A stretch of 64,000 bases of DNA from Rhodoluna sp. Its GTDB lineage: Bacteria > Actinomycetota > Actinomycetes > Actinomycetales > Microbacteriaceae. Of this stretch, positions 1 to 8,146 are shown one piece after another (the first letter of the stretch is position 1; every line of letters begins with the position of its first letter). A program made the translations under genes and the position numbers. The stretch covers positions 1-64,000 of the forward strand of contig JAPLAJ010000053.1 in the NCBI GenBank assembly GCA_026393335.1, read 5' to 3'. The notes under the pieces are model-generated. The model worked only from the letters and a program-made list of their open reading frames with translations. It ran no database searches and was not told where the DNA came from.

Positions 1-1956
1 TCATTGCTCCACCTGTATACCTATGGCAGAGCAAGAGATTTGAACATCTAATGGATACCTCACGACAACTATCAGCTTGGTTGTGCCTGCGAGATCTTGA
101 CCACGCTGCTCCGTATCTAGGTCAATTACTAAAGAGCTTCCGCTTTTCGAGTCTTGGACAGTCGCAGACAAGACTTTTGCAGCCACTCCCCCCTCTGGAG
201 CCGACGTCTCAAACCCATCTCCTAGCCATATACGAGCATTGATTTGAAGTTTGTATGTCTTTTCAGGGTCAAAGCTGCCAACAGGAGTGAAGGCAAATTC
301 GCCTTGGCAGTAATCTACTTTCTTTTCAGTGATTCTTGGAATTCCGCTGACTTTGAATTTGACTGCCTTGGAACCTGTTGAACCAGGACCAGGGCCTGGT
401 CCTGGACCTGGTCCTGGACCTGGTCCTGGCGGCAAGACAACTCCGCCCGTTACACCTAAGCCTTCGACTAGCTTTCCTAACAGTTCTGCTGCCTCCAAGG
501 GTATTTCATCCTCCGTGACTGGCATTAACGCGTTGTTTGAGAGTTTGTTAAAAACGTCAAGTAGCTTGTCTTTCAATTGACGAACAGGATCTCCACTTCC
601 TCTCGGCAAACTTAAAGCCGAAGAGTGCCAGTCGTCGTGTGTGGCATTTTCTGAAGCTCTAAAAAGTTGCTCGTAGTCCTGACTTGCTACGAAAACACCT
701 TGAACTACGGTTCCATCGCTAGGCTTTGCCACAGGGAGGTATCTGACAATAGTCTTCGCTCCTCTCATCAGAGCGACACTGTTTTCGGGGGTAAAGCCAA
801 GCCTCCAGTTTTGTTCTGACTTGTCTTCTGATAACTCATTTTGATCTGCCAACGAATTCACCCACCGAAGATTACCCAGAATCTTTCTCTCGACACTAAA
901 ATCTTTAAGATTTGCCAAAGACCCCCTGAATTGAAGTTGCTCCTCAAATATCTGCCTACCTTTTGAGGCATTTATATAGGCCAGCACGAAGTTGCGGACT
1001 GGGGAGTCACTCGATAGGGGGTCTGGTATAGGAACTTCAGTTTCCATTGAACTCACAGTGAGGTTAGCGCTTTTGGCCCCATCTTCGTTAAGCAGAAGGT
1101 GCGGCCATGAATTTATGAGAAGTGCGTCAGCAATTTCCTTCATTTCTGCTTCAACATCATCAAACTCAGGATCAAGAATTGCAATTACAGTTCCGGTTTT
1201 ACCATCTAGATAATCGGAAATGCCGAATGCCGAGGCGGCCTCTATAGCGTCATCATCTTCAAACGCTGCGATAGAGTTCGACCCCTCTAAACTACTTGTC
1301 TTTCCCCACCAGTGCTTGCCTGTAAATCTAAGTCCATTATTGTCGAACGGAGATGAAACCGACATACCCATGAATATTCGAGAAATTTTGTCTTCGTGCT
1401 TGAACGCACTGTAGACAAAAATAGTTCTGTGGGCACTGGCTTGAAAAAGGACATTACGCCCAATTCCGAAGGTTCCACCCCCTACCGTTTTCTTTTGCAG
1501 CTGACCTGTGAAATAAAAGAAATTGTTGAAATTTGATTGTTCTACGTTGGCAAGACGTGGATCTCTTGAACCTGTCAGTCCATTTGTGTTTGAGTCAACA
1601 ACGAGAAGAATGTTTTTGACTTTGGTGTCTTTACTTATGCCTAAATTTGTGTCTGAATTGAATGCACCTTCTTGAGAAAATGTCTTTTTTAGAAAACTGA
1701 TAGCGCCTTGAGGGGCCTGTACCAGTCTTATTTGAAAATCTATTGCTTCGTTAGCATGAAGTCTTTGGTCATTTGAGTTTTGGAAGGTTTCACGCGCAAA
1801 CACAGACCATTTGCTCAAGGAACCTCCGGACTTGAGCACTTTGCGACTTAAGTCAGAATCTACCGCGCCGTAAGGGCTAACAGGCTCAGACACACATCCA
1901 GCAAAATCAGTCAAAGGTGACAACTTCCTGTGGCGACAAAACTTCTGAAGATACAC
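1..1956 (-). CDS. GHKL (MORC/MutL/Hsp90-type) ATPase of a restriction-like operon
   Basis: Likely ATP-driven component of a modification-linked defence operon. The N-terminal half carries the GHKL ATP-binding signature: an N-box-like stretch at about residues 55-64 (E56, N60, D63), a motif resembling DxGxG at 119-129 (VVDSNTNGLTG), and a glycine-rich G2 box at 159-174 (GGGTFGIGRNVLFQAS). A Pro-Gly hinge at about 508-525 separates this from a C-terminal domain of about 125 residues that I do not recognise. MORC-like ATPases of this kind are known next to Z1, PD-(D/E)XK and methylase genes in bacteria. The stop is the first triplet of the window, so the 3' end is complete. The ATG at 1956 overlaps the upstream gene by 50 nt. 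A TTG at 1914, 9 nt after AGGAAG, is a good alternative start. The family assignment rests on the motifs; the defence role is inferred from context. Confidence 0.75.
   Translation of the reverse strand: MYLQKFCRHRKLSPLTDFAGCVSEPVSPYGAVDSDLSRKVLKSGGSLSKWSVFARETFQNSNDQRLHANEAIDFQIRLVQAPQGAISFLKKTFSQEGAFNSDTNLGISKDTKVKNILLVVDSNTNGLTGSRDPRLANVEQSNFNNFFYFTGQLQKKTVGGGTFGIGRNVLFQASAHRTIFVYSAFKHEDKISRIFMGMSVSSPFDNNGLRFTGKHWWGKTSSLEGSNSIAAFEDDDAIEAASAFGISDYLDGKTGTVIAILDPEFDDVEAEMKEIADALLINSWPHLLLNEDGAKSANLTVSSMETEVPIPDPLSSDSPVRNFVLAYINASKGRQIFEEQLQFRGSLANLKDFSVERKILGNLRWVNSLADQNELSEDKSEQNWRLGFTPENSVALMRGAKTIVRYLPVAKPSDGTVVQGVFVASQDYEQLFRASENATHDDWHSSALSLPRGSGDPVRQLKDKLLDVFNKLSNNALMPVTEDEIPLEAAELLGKLVEGLGVTGGVVLPPGPGPGPGPGPGPGPGSTGSKAVKFKVSGIPRITEKKVDYCQGEFAFTPVGSFDPEKTYKLQINARIWLGDGFETSAPEGGVAAKVLSATVQDSKSGSSLVIDLDTEQRGQDLAGTTKLIVVVRYPLDVQISCSAIGIQVEQ
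381..430 (-). repeat. 12-bp tandem repeat encoding a Pro-Gly hinge
   Basis: Just over three near-identical copies of a 12-bp unit (CCTGGACCTGGT and phase variants) lie inside the GHKL ATPase gene and encode alternating Pro and Gly. The tract joins the ATPase half to the C-terminal domain. Units are multiples of three, so gain or loss of copies would change hinge length without breaking the frame. Confidence 0.85.
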
Positions 1957-2953
1957 AAAGACTGTCTTGGTCTGTCAGATTGAGCGTATATTGCATATTA
2001 GTAATTTTGCTAGAAACTTTATCCCCCAATGTTGATTGACTCACGACCGGAAAATGACTGTCTACTTCATATTTTCTGCAAGCAATGACCTTAAACTCGT
2101 AGTCACTAAACCAATTTGGCATTTCGCCTAAGGCAGGCCAATGTGATCCGAGTTTAGACTGAACTTTAGCCTTGCTAAGGCCAATCTGTTCTAAGCGATT
2201 CAGTATTTTTGATAAGGAATCCCCATCGGCTGACCATTCAAGTTGATAGTGGACCAAGAACAAAGTAGTACCTATCGAATGGGCAAGCTGATTCAGACCA
2301 TGTACCGTGCAATAAACACCAGAAGTTCTGGTGGACGCCTTTACCTCAAATGCCTGCGTCTCAAATTCAAAATCATGCCTGGCTTTTTCTTGGCCGAACC
2401 AAGACTCATACGCCTTAGATCCGTTCTTTCCATAGAGAGCTTCTAGGGTGAGAAGTTCACCAATCATTCCAATTTTCTCGCTGGCAGAAGATTCAACCAC
2501 CGAAATTGCCTCCAGTATTTGCCTCCAATGTGCAACTTGGTCGCTGACCACAGAGACTAGATTCTCTGTATCTGGGACTATTTTGCTGTCGAGCTTCCCA
2601 CAAATGTCTAAGCTCATAGCGGCGAAAAGCTTGTCCGCGGAATCAGACTCACAGACTAGATCCAAATAAGGCTGAATGCTGCCGTCATCGTTAGCCCAAT
2701 CGCGATTCCTTGCCGATACCATTGCTGCAATCGGTGGGATCTGATTCTTTTGATGGGATTTTTGTGGCAATAGTAAGTGTGGGAAACCGCTCTCATCCCG
2801 TCCCAAAAATATTTTTATACCGCCTAGGGTAAAGGTGGTAGACATTACGGAAAGACCGCCTTTGTTTAAGGGACGCGTCAACTTGCTCATTAGCTCAGCA
2901 AGTTTCGACCCTTTTCCCTCAGGGGTGTCTTCCAATTTTATCTCGTCATTCAA
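1907..2953 (-). CDS. PD-(D/E)XK nuclease-like protein (DUF4420 type)
   Basis: Putative DNA-cleaving subunit of the operon, 348 residues. The central region has the layout of a PD-(D/E)XK nuclease: a GELL helix with E166, a HDF segment with D194, and an FEVKAS strand with E203 and K205, giving the E...D...ExK set. This fits the DUF4420/PD-(D/E)XK motif family, which is typically found beside Z1-domain proteins. It starts 29 nt after the Z1 gene and its end overlaps the GHKL ATPase gene, so translational coupling is likely. No target sequence can be read from the protein. Confidence is good for the fold and moderate for it being the restriction enzyme. Confidence 0.75.
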   Translation of the reverse strand: MNDEIKLEDTPEGKGSKLAELMSKLTRPLNKGGLSVMSTTFTLGGIKIFLGRDESGFPHLLLPQKSHQKNQIPPIAAMVSARNRDWANDDGSIQPYLDLVCESDSADKLFAAMSLDICGKLDSKIVPDTENLVSVVSDQVAHWRQILEAISVVESSASEKIGMIGELLTLEALYGKNGSKAYESWFGQEKARHDFEFETQAFEVKASTRTSGVYCTVHGLNQLAHSIGTTLFLVHYQLEWSADGDSLSKILNRLEQIGLSKAKVQSKLGSHWPALGEMPNWFSDYEFKVIACRKYEVDSHFPVVSQSTLGDKVSSKITNMQYTLNLTDQDSLCVSSEVLSPQEVVTFD

Positions 2954-2982
2954 ATTAGGCCTCTTTCACAGAGATTAAATTC

Positions 2983-5658
2983 TTAGGGCTGGTTTTCAAG
3001 TGGCTGCATGGCATCTGCTTCTTCTTCGGCCTCGTTTGCAAATGGGTCGTCAATGTCGACTTCGATTGCTTCAGCAACCTGTGTAAGATTCGGTGCTTCA
3101 TAAGAAACATTGTGCTTCGATTGTGTCTCCGGGAAAACTAGGAAGTAACCGACCAAGTGATGCTTCGTACCTAAGGTAACTCTCAAGGGGCTATTTGGAG
3201 CGGAATCCTTATCGATAATGTAAATTCCAAGCAAACCTTTCTCAACAAGGTCTGGGTTTTCCTTTCGGAGTTGCCATAAAGCTGCTTCGGTAATTTTGCC
3301 ACCACCGTGGCTGTCGCTATTCAGAATTTGAGGCTTGTCCGCAATCATGTCTTTCAAGGATATAAGAGCCTTGATGTTGATTGTCTCTTCGTCCATGCGG
3401 CTTCTATTTGCAAGCTTTACTGAGATATGTTCTGTAACTTTGTAAGTTTGTGCCGCCTTCTTTCTGTTTGAATACAAAACTACATTCCACTTTAGGAGCT
3501 CCCCCTCACTTTTTAGTTTCTCGATGTAGCTCAATAGTTTGCTGGAGTCTAAAGTCCTCACATTTTCGTGCACTTTGTATTTTGATATGAATTTCTCAAC
3601 ATGGTCCACGTCCACATCAGTGGCAACAGGCCAGCCATTCTGGTTGATTGCCCAGCCTGAATTTTTTTGAATCTCATCGGCTAACTCCGAGACTAGCCCT
3701 AGGTTGATGGCCTGCTTTGAGCTGTCGCTGTCAAAAAGAATTGTTTGCTGGCGAGTTTTTCCATATCCGATCTGGACCTTGTCCCCTTTATTCTTTGCTC
3801 GAGCTGTGATAGCCATTCCTGGCAATGACTTTATGCGAACTCCTAATTGCATCGGGCTTAGGCCATCTGAAGCATAGATTTCTATTTGGTCTCTAATCTC
3901 TTGCTCTACTAAAGCCAATTCTCTAAACCAATATTTAGTCTCATAAGGCTTTTCGTTGGCCATCCAGATTCTCTGCAAATCTGAGTATCCAGGTCGATAA
4001 CCAAACCATCGCCCCATTTGCATGAGGGAGTCGTAAGCGTTAGATGTTCTCAAGAAGTAACTAGAAACGAGCCCTTCAAGAGTCAATCCTCTGGAGAGTG
4101 TGTTTCCTCCCACAAGAATCACAGGGTGTCTTTCAATGTCGTCATCTATATAGTTGAGTCGATCAAGCGACTCGCTATTGTCTATAAAAACCTTCAAAGT
4201 GTTCAAAACCTCATCGATTTTGGAGTTGACTTCTTTCCAATCTCTGATCTCTTCCTTCTCCAGTTCTGCAGCTACAGGCGATTCGAGGTCCCAAAGCTTC
4301 TTCAGCTCTGCCTCGAGTACATTTCTGTCTTTGGCCTCAAGTGTCATTAGATGATGGTTTACAGCAGCCGCCGTCTTTCTGTGAGGCTCGATATTTGATG
4401 ATGTATGTACCATCATCGTGCTCCAGAAGTTCTTGTGCCCTCTAGCCTTCCTGGCTGCTGTAGCAAGAATGAACCACTTAATAGCGTTGTCCAGTGATTC
4501 TGGTATCTCAGGTTTCCAGCCAGCAACAGCCGCTTTCTGCCTAGGCGGGACAACACTTTTTACATCGTTATCCGGAATATCTCTAATTATGTCAACGCCG
4601 CTATAACCTTCTGACTCAGCATCATCCGAGACCTCGGTACCGAATAGCTCGTGGGCCCCGAAGTAGCCTTCTGCCTTAGTTAAGGAGACGATGAAGTCTT
4701 TGGGGTAAGTGCTATTGAGGTCGGATGTATCCGCAAGAATATTTGCAAAAGGCGTTGCCGTGTAGCCAACATAGGAAACTTTTGGCAGAAAATTTGGATC
4801 CATAAGATTCGCTAGTCTGAGATTAATGGCGTTACGTTTCTCTGCAGAACCCGCATTTGTGGTAGCTTGATCGCTTTCATCATCAATAATCAACACAGGT
4901 AGAGCCATCCGAGTCGTATGATCAACTTTGGAGAGCCAAGTATGAAGCGCTTTAAGCCTGCTTGAATTCTTCTTAACCACTGCAACCAAAGTCATTGCGT
5001 TATTGCTGCAGAGCTGCTGGGCATTACCAATGTTCGCCCTGAAGTCAATCTTGTCCTGTGTTAGTAGATGCCACCCAGGTTCATAACCTTTCACCATGCT
5101 TTGAAGCCTTGACTGAGTCTGATCTCTCAAGTTATTAGTCATCCCAGACAGAATAACTATCAATCTGTAGTTTTCATCGGCAGCTTTCGCGGCTAACCCT
5201 AAAAAATTCGTAGTTTTCCCCGATTGAACGTGGCCCATTACCAATGCTCGACTTTGAAATGTTCCCCGTGAAGGCGGTGGGCAAAGATTCAATATTCTAG
5301 TAGTGGAGCTCTCCAGCTCCTTCAAGGTTTCCTCTGCCAGATGGCCGGACTTCCTTAGAGTTGCTTCGTAATGGTGCCACCTCATCGAAGTAGGTTCGGG
5401 GCCAGGGTACCAATTCCATTTTTGTTCACGCCCATCCCAGGTCTTAGGGTCAGGCCAGACAATGATGACTTTTAGCTCTCTTTGTACTTCATCTAGACAA
5501 TGCTCTACAAGTTCGTCAGTCCAAATAAGATTTTTCCAACGCGCCAGAATTTGCTCAGGGGAAGATCCGGAAAGGAAATCCGCTCTGACCTTTGAGTAGC
5601 AGTTGACGTGATCAGATTGATCGAAGGACAGGCACTCTTCGCTAGCGGTCTCAGTCAT
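2983..5658 (-). CDS. Z1-domain superfamily II-type ATPase
   Basis: Large ATPase (891 residues) of the restriction-like operon. A Walker A variant sits at about 142-150 (GHVQSGKTT), a Walker B-like IIDDESD at 257-263, a motif III-like GYTATPF at 298-304, and the Z1 core with GGNTLSRGLTLEG at about 510-525 followed by QMGRWFGYR at about 545-552. These are the hallmarks of Z1-domain proteins, SF2-helicase-like enzymes known from methylase-linked and MORC-linked systems. The N-terminal 130 residues are extra. It lies 51 nt downstream of the methyltransferase and 29 nt upstream of the nuclease-like gene, consistent with one transcript. It probably moves or remodels DNA for the nuclease; that role is an inference. 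Confidence 0.85.
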   Translation of the reverse strand: MTETASEECLSFDQSDHVNCYSKVRADFLSGSSPEQILARWKNLIWTDELVEHCLDEVQRELKVIIVWPDPKTWDGREQKWNWYPGPEPTSMRWHHYEATLRKSGHLAEETLKELESSTTRILNLCPPPSRGTFQSRALVMGHVQSGKTTNFLGLAAKAADENYRLIVILSGMTNNLRDQTQSRLQSMVKGYEPGWHLLTQDKIDFRANIGNAQQLCSNNAMTLVAVVKKNSSRLKALHTWLSKVDHTTRMALPVLIIDDESDQATTNAGSAEKRNAINLRLANLMDPNFLPKVSYVGYTATPFANILADTSDLNSTYPKDFIVSLTKAEGYFGAHELFGTEVSDDAESEGYSGVDIIRDIPDNDVKSVVPPRQKAAVAGWKPEIPESLDNAIKWFILATAARKARGHKNFWSTMMVHTSSNIEPHRKTAAAVNHHLMTLEAKDRNVLEAELKKLWDLESPVAAELEKEEIRDWKEVNSKIDEVLNTLKVFIDNSESLDRLNYIDDDIERHPVILVGGNTLSRGLTLEGLVSSYFLRTSNAYDSLMQMGRWFGYRPGYSDLQRIWMANEKPYETKYWFRELALVEQEIRDQIEIYASDGLSPMQLGVRIKSLPGMAITARAKNKGDKVQIGYGKTRQQTILFDSDSSKQAINLGLVSELADEIQKNSGWAINQNGWPVATDVDVDHVEKFISKYKVHENVRTLDSSKLLSYIEKLKSEGELLKWNVVLYSNRKKAAQTYKVTEHISVKLANRSRMDEETINIKALISLKDMIADKPQILNSDSHGGGKITEAALWQLRKENPDLVEKGLLGIYIIDKDSAPNSPLRVTLGTKHHLVGYFLVFPETQSKHNVSYEAPNLTQVAEAIEVDIDDPFANEAEEEADAMQPLENQP

Positions 5659-5709
5659 TTCTTAACTGTAATGGCTCTATTGTTTTCGTTCAGGGACAAA
5701 AGCCGTTTG

Positions 5710-6744
5710 TTACTTATTTGATAGAAATACTTCAATCTTTTTCGCGATAGCATGAACTACATTAATGGGAACAGCGTTTCCAAATTGTTTGTACGCTTGA
5801 ACCTTTGATTCACTCAAAATGAAATTCCTCGGAAATCCTTGCAGGTTCCCTGTTTCCCGAGGAGTCAATTTTCTTGGGTTCTTGTTTTTCTGAAGCAACA
5901 ATGCTTCTGCCCCATCCTTGTAGTACCGGGCGGAAATGGTTGCAACATAAGAAGAGCTTCTCTCAAAAGCCTGATAGCCAAAGCCCTTGCCCATTGACCT
6001 ATTCTTGACTCTTCTTTCAAGGTGGCCCTTCCACAACTTGTCGGAAATTGTGTAAGAGATTGGAACATTCCTCTCCAGAAAATCTCCCACCCGAAGCGAA
6101 CCTCGATCACAAGTTGGGTTCGGCCAATACGTCTCAAAATCAGCGTTTTTAGCAAGGTTGTTCTTCTTTGCTATGTCATTCCTTATGGCGAGAATGAAAA
6201 GCCTGACCCTATTTTGTGGAAGCCCATAATCTCTCGCATTGAACAACCGTGGCTTAGGGACGAAGTAACCACAGCTCTCTAGCTCTTGAAGTATTTCTTC
6301 AATTACGAGGGTACCGCTATCTAGGTTCTTAAGGCTAAGCAGTCCCCTTACATTCTCTAGTAAGACAACCCGAGGTTGCTTGACGCGAACAATACTTGCG
6401 ATTGCGGCGAATACTGAACCCCTCTCATCCTTAAAGCCTTGACGTTTGCCTGCGTGGGAAAAGGGCTGACACGGAAAACCAGCCAATAAGAGGTCATGGT
6501 TTGGGATGGTGTTCGGATCTAAAACGGTGAAGTCTCTGTCTATTTCATGAAAGATTTTTTCAGCGCTGCTTTTCCCCTTAAAATTCTGGGCATAGGTTTT
6601 ACATGCGTTTTCATCTTTTTCTGAAGTAAAGACACAACGCCCGTTTAGGCCCTTCCAATCGACACCTTTGCCTGTCCTGGTTTCGAATGGGATTCGCAAT
6701 CCGCCGATGCCTGCACACAAATCAATGAAATCAAACTTTGGCAT
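5710..6744 (-). CDS. DNA (cytosine-5-)-methyltransferase, Dcm family
   Basis: Methylates C5 of cytosine in a specific DNA sequence, here presumably the self-marking activity of the operon. From ATG 6744 (344 residues) the motifs are in order: motif I FIDLCAGIGGL at 5-15, motif IV with catalytic Cys in GFPCQPFSHAGK near 87-98, motif VI ENV near 125, motif VIII QNRVRLF near 175, motif IX LTPRETGNLQGFP, and motif X FGNAVPINVV near 316. The frame is open to a TTG at 6783, but starting at 6744 places motif I at the normal distance from the N terminus. It is the first gene of the four-gene restriction-like operon. Recognition sequence unknown. Confidence 0.93.
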   Translation of the reverse strand: MPKFDFIDLCAGIGGLRIPFETRTGKGVDWKGLNGRCVFTSEKDENACKTYAQNFKGKSSAEKIFHEIDRDFTVLDPNTIPNHDLLLAGFPCQPFSHAGKRQGFKDERGSVFAAIASIVRVKQPRVVLLENVRGLLSLKNLDSGTLVIEEILQELESCGYFVPKPRLFNARDYGLPQNRVRLFILAIRNDIAKKNNLAKNADFETYWPNPTCDRGSLRVGDFLERNVPISYTISDKLWKGHLERRVKNRSMGKGFGYQAFERSSSYVATISARYYKDGAEALLLQKNKNPRKLTPRETGNLQGFPRNFILSESKVQAYKQFGNAVPINVVHAIAKKIEVFLSNK

Positions 6745-6793
6745 TTCCCCAGGATACCACTTACAAAAGTGTTTCAACAGCAATTGTGGATAA

Positions 6794-7195
6794 TCAATCT
6801 AAGGATAGGTCTTTCACGACGGCATCCCATAACACATCAACCTCATGCCGCCAATCCATAGACATTAAGGGCATGCTTATTCTTCTGCCTACTAGGCCTC
6901 TGAACTTAGGGTTAGGTTCTGGTTCTAGGGTCTTATGGTTTCTGTGGTGTTTGGATTCGATGATGGCTTGGGGGTTATCTGACTTGTTGATCCTTAGACC
7001 ACAGGTGCAGGTGTTCTCCTGGATTAGAGAATGTAAGCCTTCCTCGTAGTCCTTTAGGGCTACTCGGTAGAGGCTTACTTTAGCCCAGTAGCCGAAGAAG
7101 ACTGGGCTAGAGGTTATCCTGCCGTATTCCTTGTCTATGGCTTTGATGGTTTCTAGAGGGTTCTCCCACTTTTTGACATAGCTCCAATTAGCCAC
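6794..7195 (-). CDS. hypothetical protein, coupled to a small His-rich paralogue
   Basis: A 133-residue protein I do not recognise. It has a short Cys/His-containing stretch (CTCGLRI followed about 15 residues later by KHHRNHK) that could bind a metal, but not a convincing HNH or zinc-finger layout. The GTG start at 7195 overlaps the preceding gene by 8 nt and follows AGAGGA at a good distance, so the two are probably translated together. It ends 49 nt before the methyltransferase start. It is not Vsr-like despite sitting beside a Dcm-type enzyme. The reading frame is well supported by the overlap; function is unknown. Confidence 0.6.
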   Translation of the reverse strand: MANWSYVKKWENPLETIKAIDKEYGRITSSPVFFGYWAKVSLYRVALKDYEEGLHSLIQENTCTCGLRINKSDNPQAIIESKHHRNHKTLEPEPNPKFRGLVGRRISMPLMSMDWRHEVDVLWDAVVKDLSLD

Positions 7196-7598
7196 TGATT
7201 CCTCTTTCTATTAGCTTCTTGATGTTCTCTGCGTTGAGCTTTTTGATTGTTTGAGCTACTACTGGGTGAACTTCAGGGTTCTTAGTTACTTGGATGCAGT
7301 TAGAGATCGTTTCCTGAGCCATATTGAATCTAAGAATTAGTCCACCTGTGTATATAAAGATGAATCTCTTGTCTTCTGTTGCTTCTATGCCTTCGGGGTG
7401 ACTATTGAAGAGAGCCTCAAGTAATCTGTGTGGCATGTGGTGATACCAATACTCTGACTCTTCTTTGAATGAAACTAGGAAGGCATTGTTCATCACATGG
7501 GAGATGGTTATTGGCATTCTTGGTTTATTGAAATCATCTATCTTGCTGTGATGAAGGTTGTGTCCTGGGTGGAAGCTGTAGCACTCTATTGCAGACAT
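7188..7598 (-). CDS. small His-rich protein, tandem paralogue A
   Basis: A 136-residue protein of unknown function and the most divergent of three tandem paralogues. Shared features with the genes at 7728-8120 and 8147-8578 are an N-terminal C-x-S-F/Y...GH..H segment, a middle AF.V strand, a W-x-H-H-x-P-x-R-L segment (WYHHMPHRLLEAL here), I-E-A-T, then an FN...C end. The start at 7598 follows AAAGGA by 8 nt. A leader of about 130 nt with a conserved hairpin element lies upstream. The stop overlaps the start of the next gene. The conserved His, Asp and Arg residues suggest metal binding or catalysis, but nothing identifies an activity. Confidence 0.7.
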   Translation of the reverse strand: MSAIECYSFHPGHNLHHSKIDDFNKPRMPITISHVMNNAFLVSFKEESEYWYHHMPHRLLEALFNSHPEGIEATEDKRFIFIYTGGLILRFNMAQETISNCIQVTKNPEVHPVVAQTIKKLNAENIKKLIERGISG

Positions 7599-7727
7599 AT
7601 AAATGTCCTTTCTTTAGTTACCTATTTGTTTGGCCTGTTGCGTTCTTTTGGATCTTTGGCACCTTGCTGAATGAAGCAGGTTGCACTCTTCTTTGAAGCT
7701 TTCGCTTCTCAACATGTTTGTTTTTTG
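7599..7727 (-). ncRNA. structured leader/intergenic element, copy A
   Basis: Noncoding block between paralogues B and A. Read on the minus strand it has a hairpin with a GNRA loop (GAAGC-GAAA-GCTTC, 7695-7708), the spacer AAAGAAGAGTGCA, and a second stem (ACCTGC paired with GCAAGGT, one bulged A, 7659-7684). CCAAAGA, then an A-rich stretch and AACAGGCC (7632-7639) follow, and finally the Shine-Dalgarno AAAGGA. The same element recurs at 8661-8738. The two copies differ mainly in loops and in paired positions of the GNRA stem, as expected for conserved RNA structure. It could be a cis-acting leader or a separate small RNA. I do not recognise it as a named RNA family. Confidence 0.5.
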
Positions 7728-8120
7728 TTACTTGTCTTTATCTTCCTTTTCTAACTTCTTGACTAAATCCCAGATGCTGGACATGTCTACTTTCGCTACC
7801 TCCCTGACGCAAGGGGTTAGTGGGCTAGTAGTCATGTTGAAGCAGCTGACTCCGTAGTCGCCTTTTACAAAGAGCCAGGTTCTACCTTTGGTAGCTTCGA
7901 TGTTTTCTGGTCTCGCTCCCGCTAGAGCAATGAGTAGCCTCTGTGGGTCATGGGTAAACCAGAGATTGGTCACTCCTTCTACTGTTACTTGGAAGGCTGC
8001 GTCACCGAACACTTTTACTTTTGCTGGAACTCTCGGACGGCTGGCTGAATTGATGGCGATGTAGTGGAAATGGTGGCCATCAGCGTAGCTGTGACACACA
8101 CTCTTGGTTTCTTCGGACAT
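7728..8120 (-). CDS. small His-rich protein, tandem paralogue B
   Basis: A 130-residue protein of unknown function from ATG 8120. The frame extends to 8159, but the N terminus at 8120 (MSEET) matches that of paralogue C, while the upstream extension has no counterpart. It shows the family pattern: C-H-S-Y with GHHFH near residue 20, AAFQV, a THDPQRLLIAL segment (family form W-x-H-H-D-P-x-R-L), IEATKGR, FN and a late PC. It begins 26 nt after paralogue C ends, so both probably share one mRNA. Unlike A and C it has no structured leader of its own. Confidence 0.7.
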   Translation of the reverse strand: MSEETKSVCHSYADGHHFHYIAINSASRPRVPAKVKVFGDAAFQVTVEGVTNLWFTHDPQRLLIALAGARPENIEATKGRTWLFVKGDYGVSCFNMTTSPLTPCVREVAKVDMSSIWDLVKKLEKEDKDK

Positions 8121-8146
8121 AGGTTTAGTTCTTTCTTGGGTAGGGG

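Noticed and set aside
329..580. Plus-strand frame with a Gly-Pro repeat
   Set aside because: It is the mirror of the Pro-Gly tract of the GHKL ATPase gene; the repeat reads open on both strands.
6785..6793. Exact DnaA-box sequence TGTGGATAA, with another (TTATCCACA) at 10962-10970, suggesting a plasmid-type origin in the island
   Set aside because: Only two isolated 9-mers, far apart, with no initiator gene, AT-rich unwinding region or iterons. About one exact match in 64 kb is expected by chance.
6794..7195. Vsr-type mismatch endonuclease next to the Dcm-type methylase
   Set aside because: Length is similar, but none of the Vsr motifs are present.
7611..7712. A 33-codon reading frame through structured element copy A
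   Set aside because: Copy B has a one-base difference in the loop and stop codons in the matching frame, so the conserved feature is the nucleotide structure, not a peptide.
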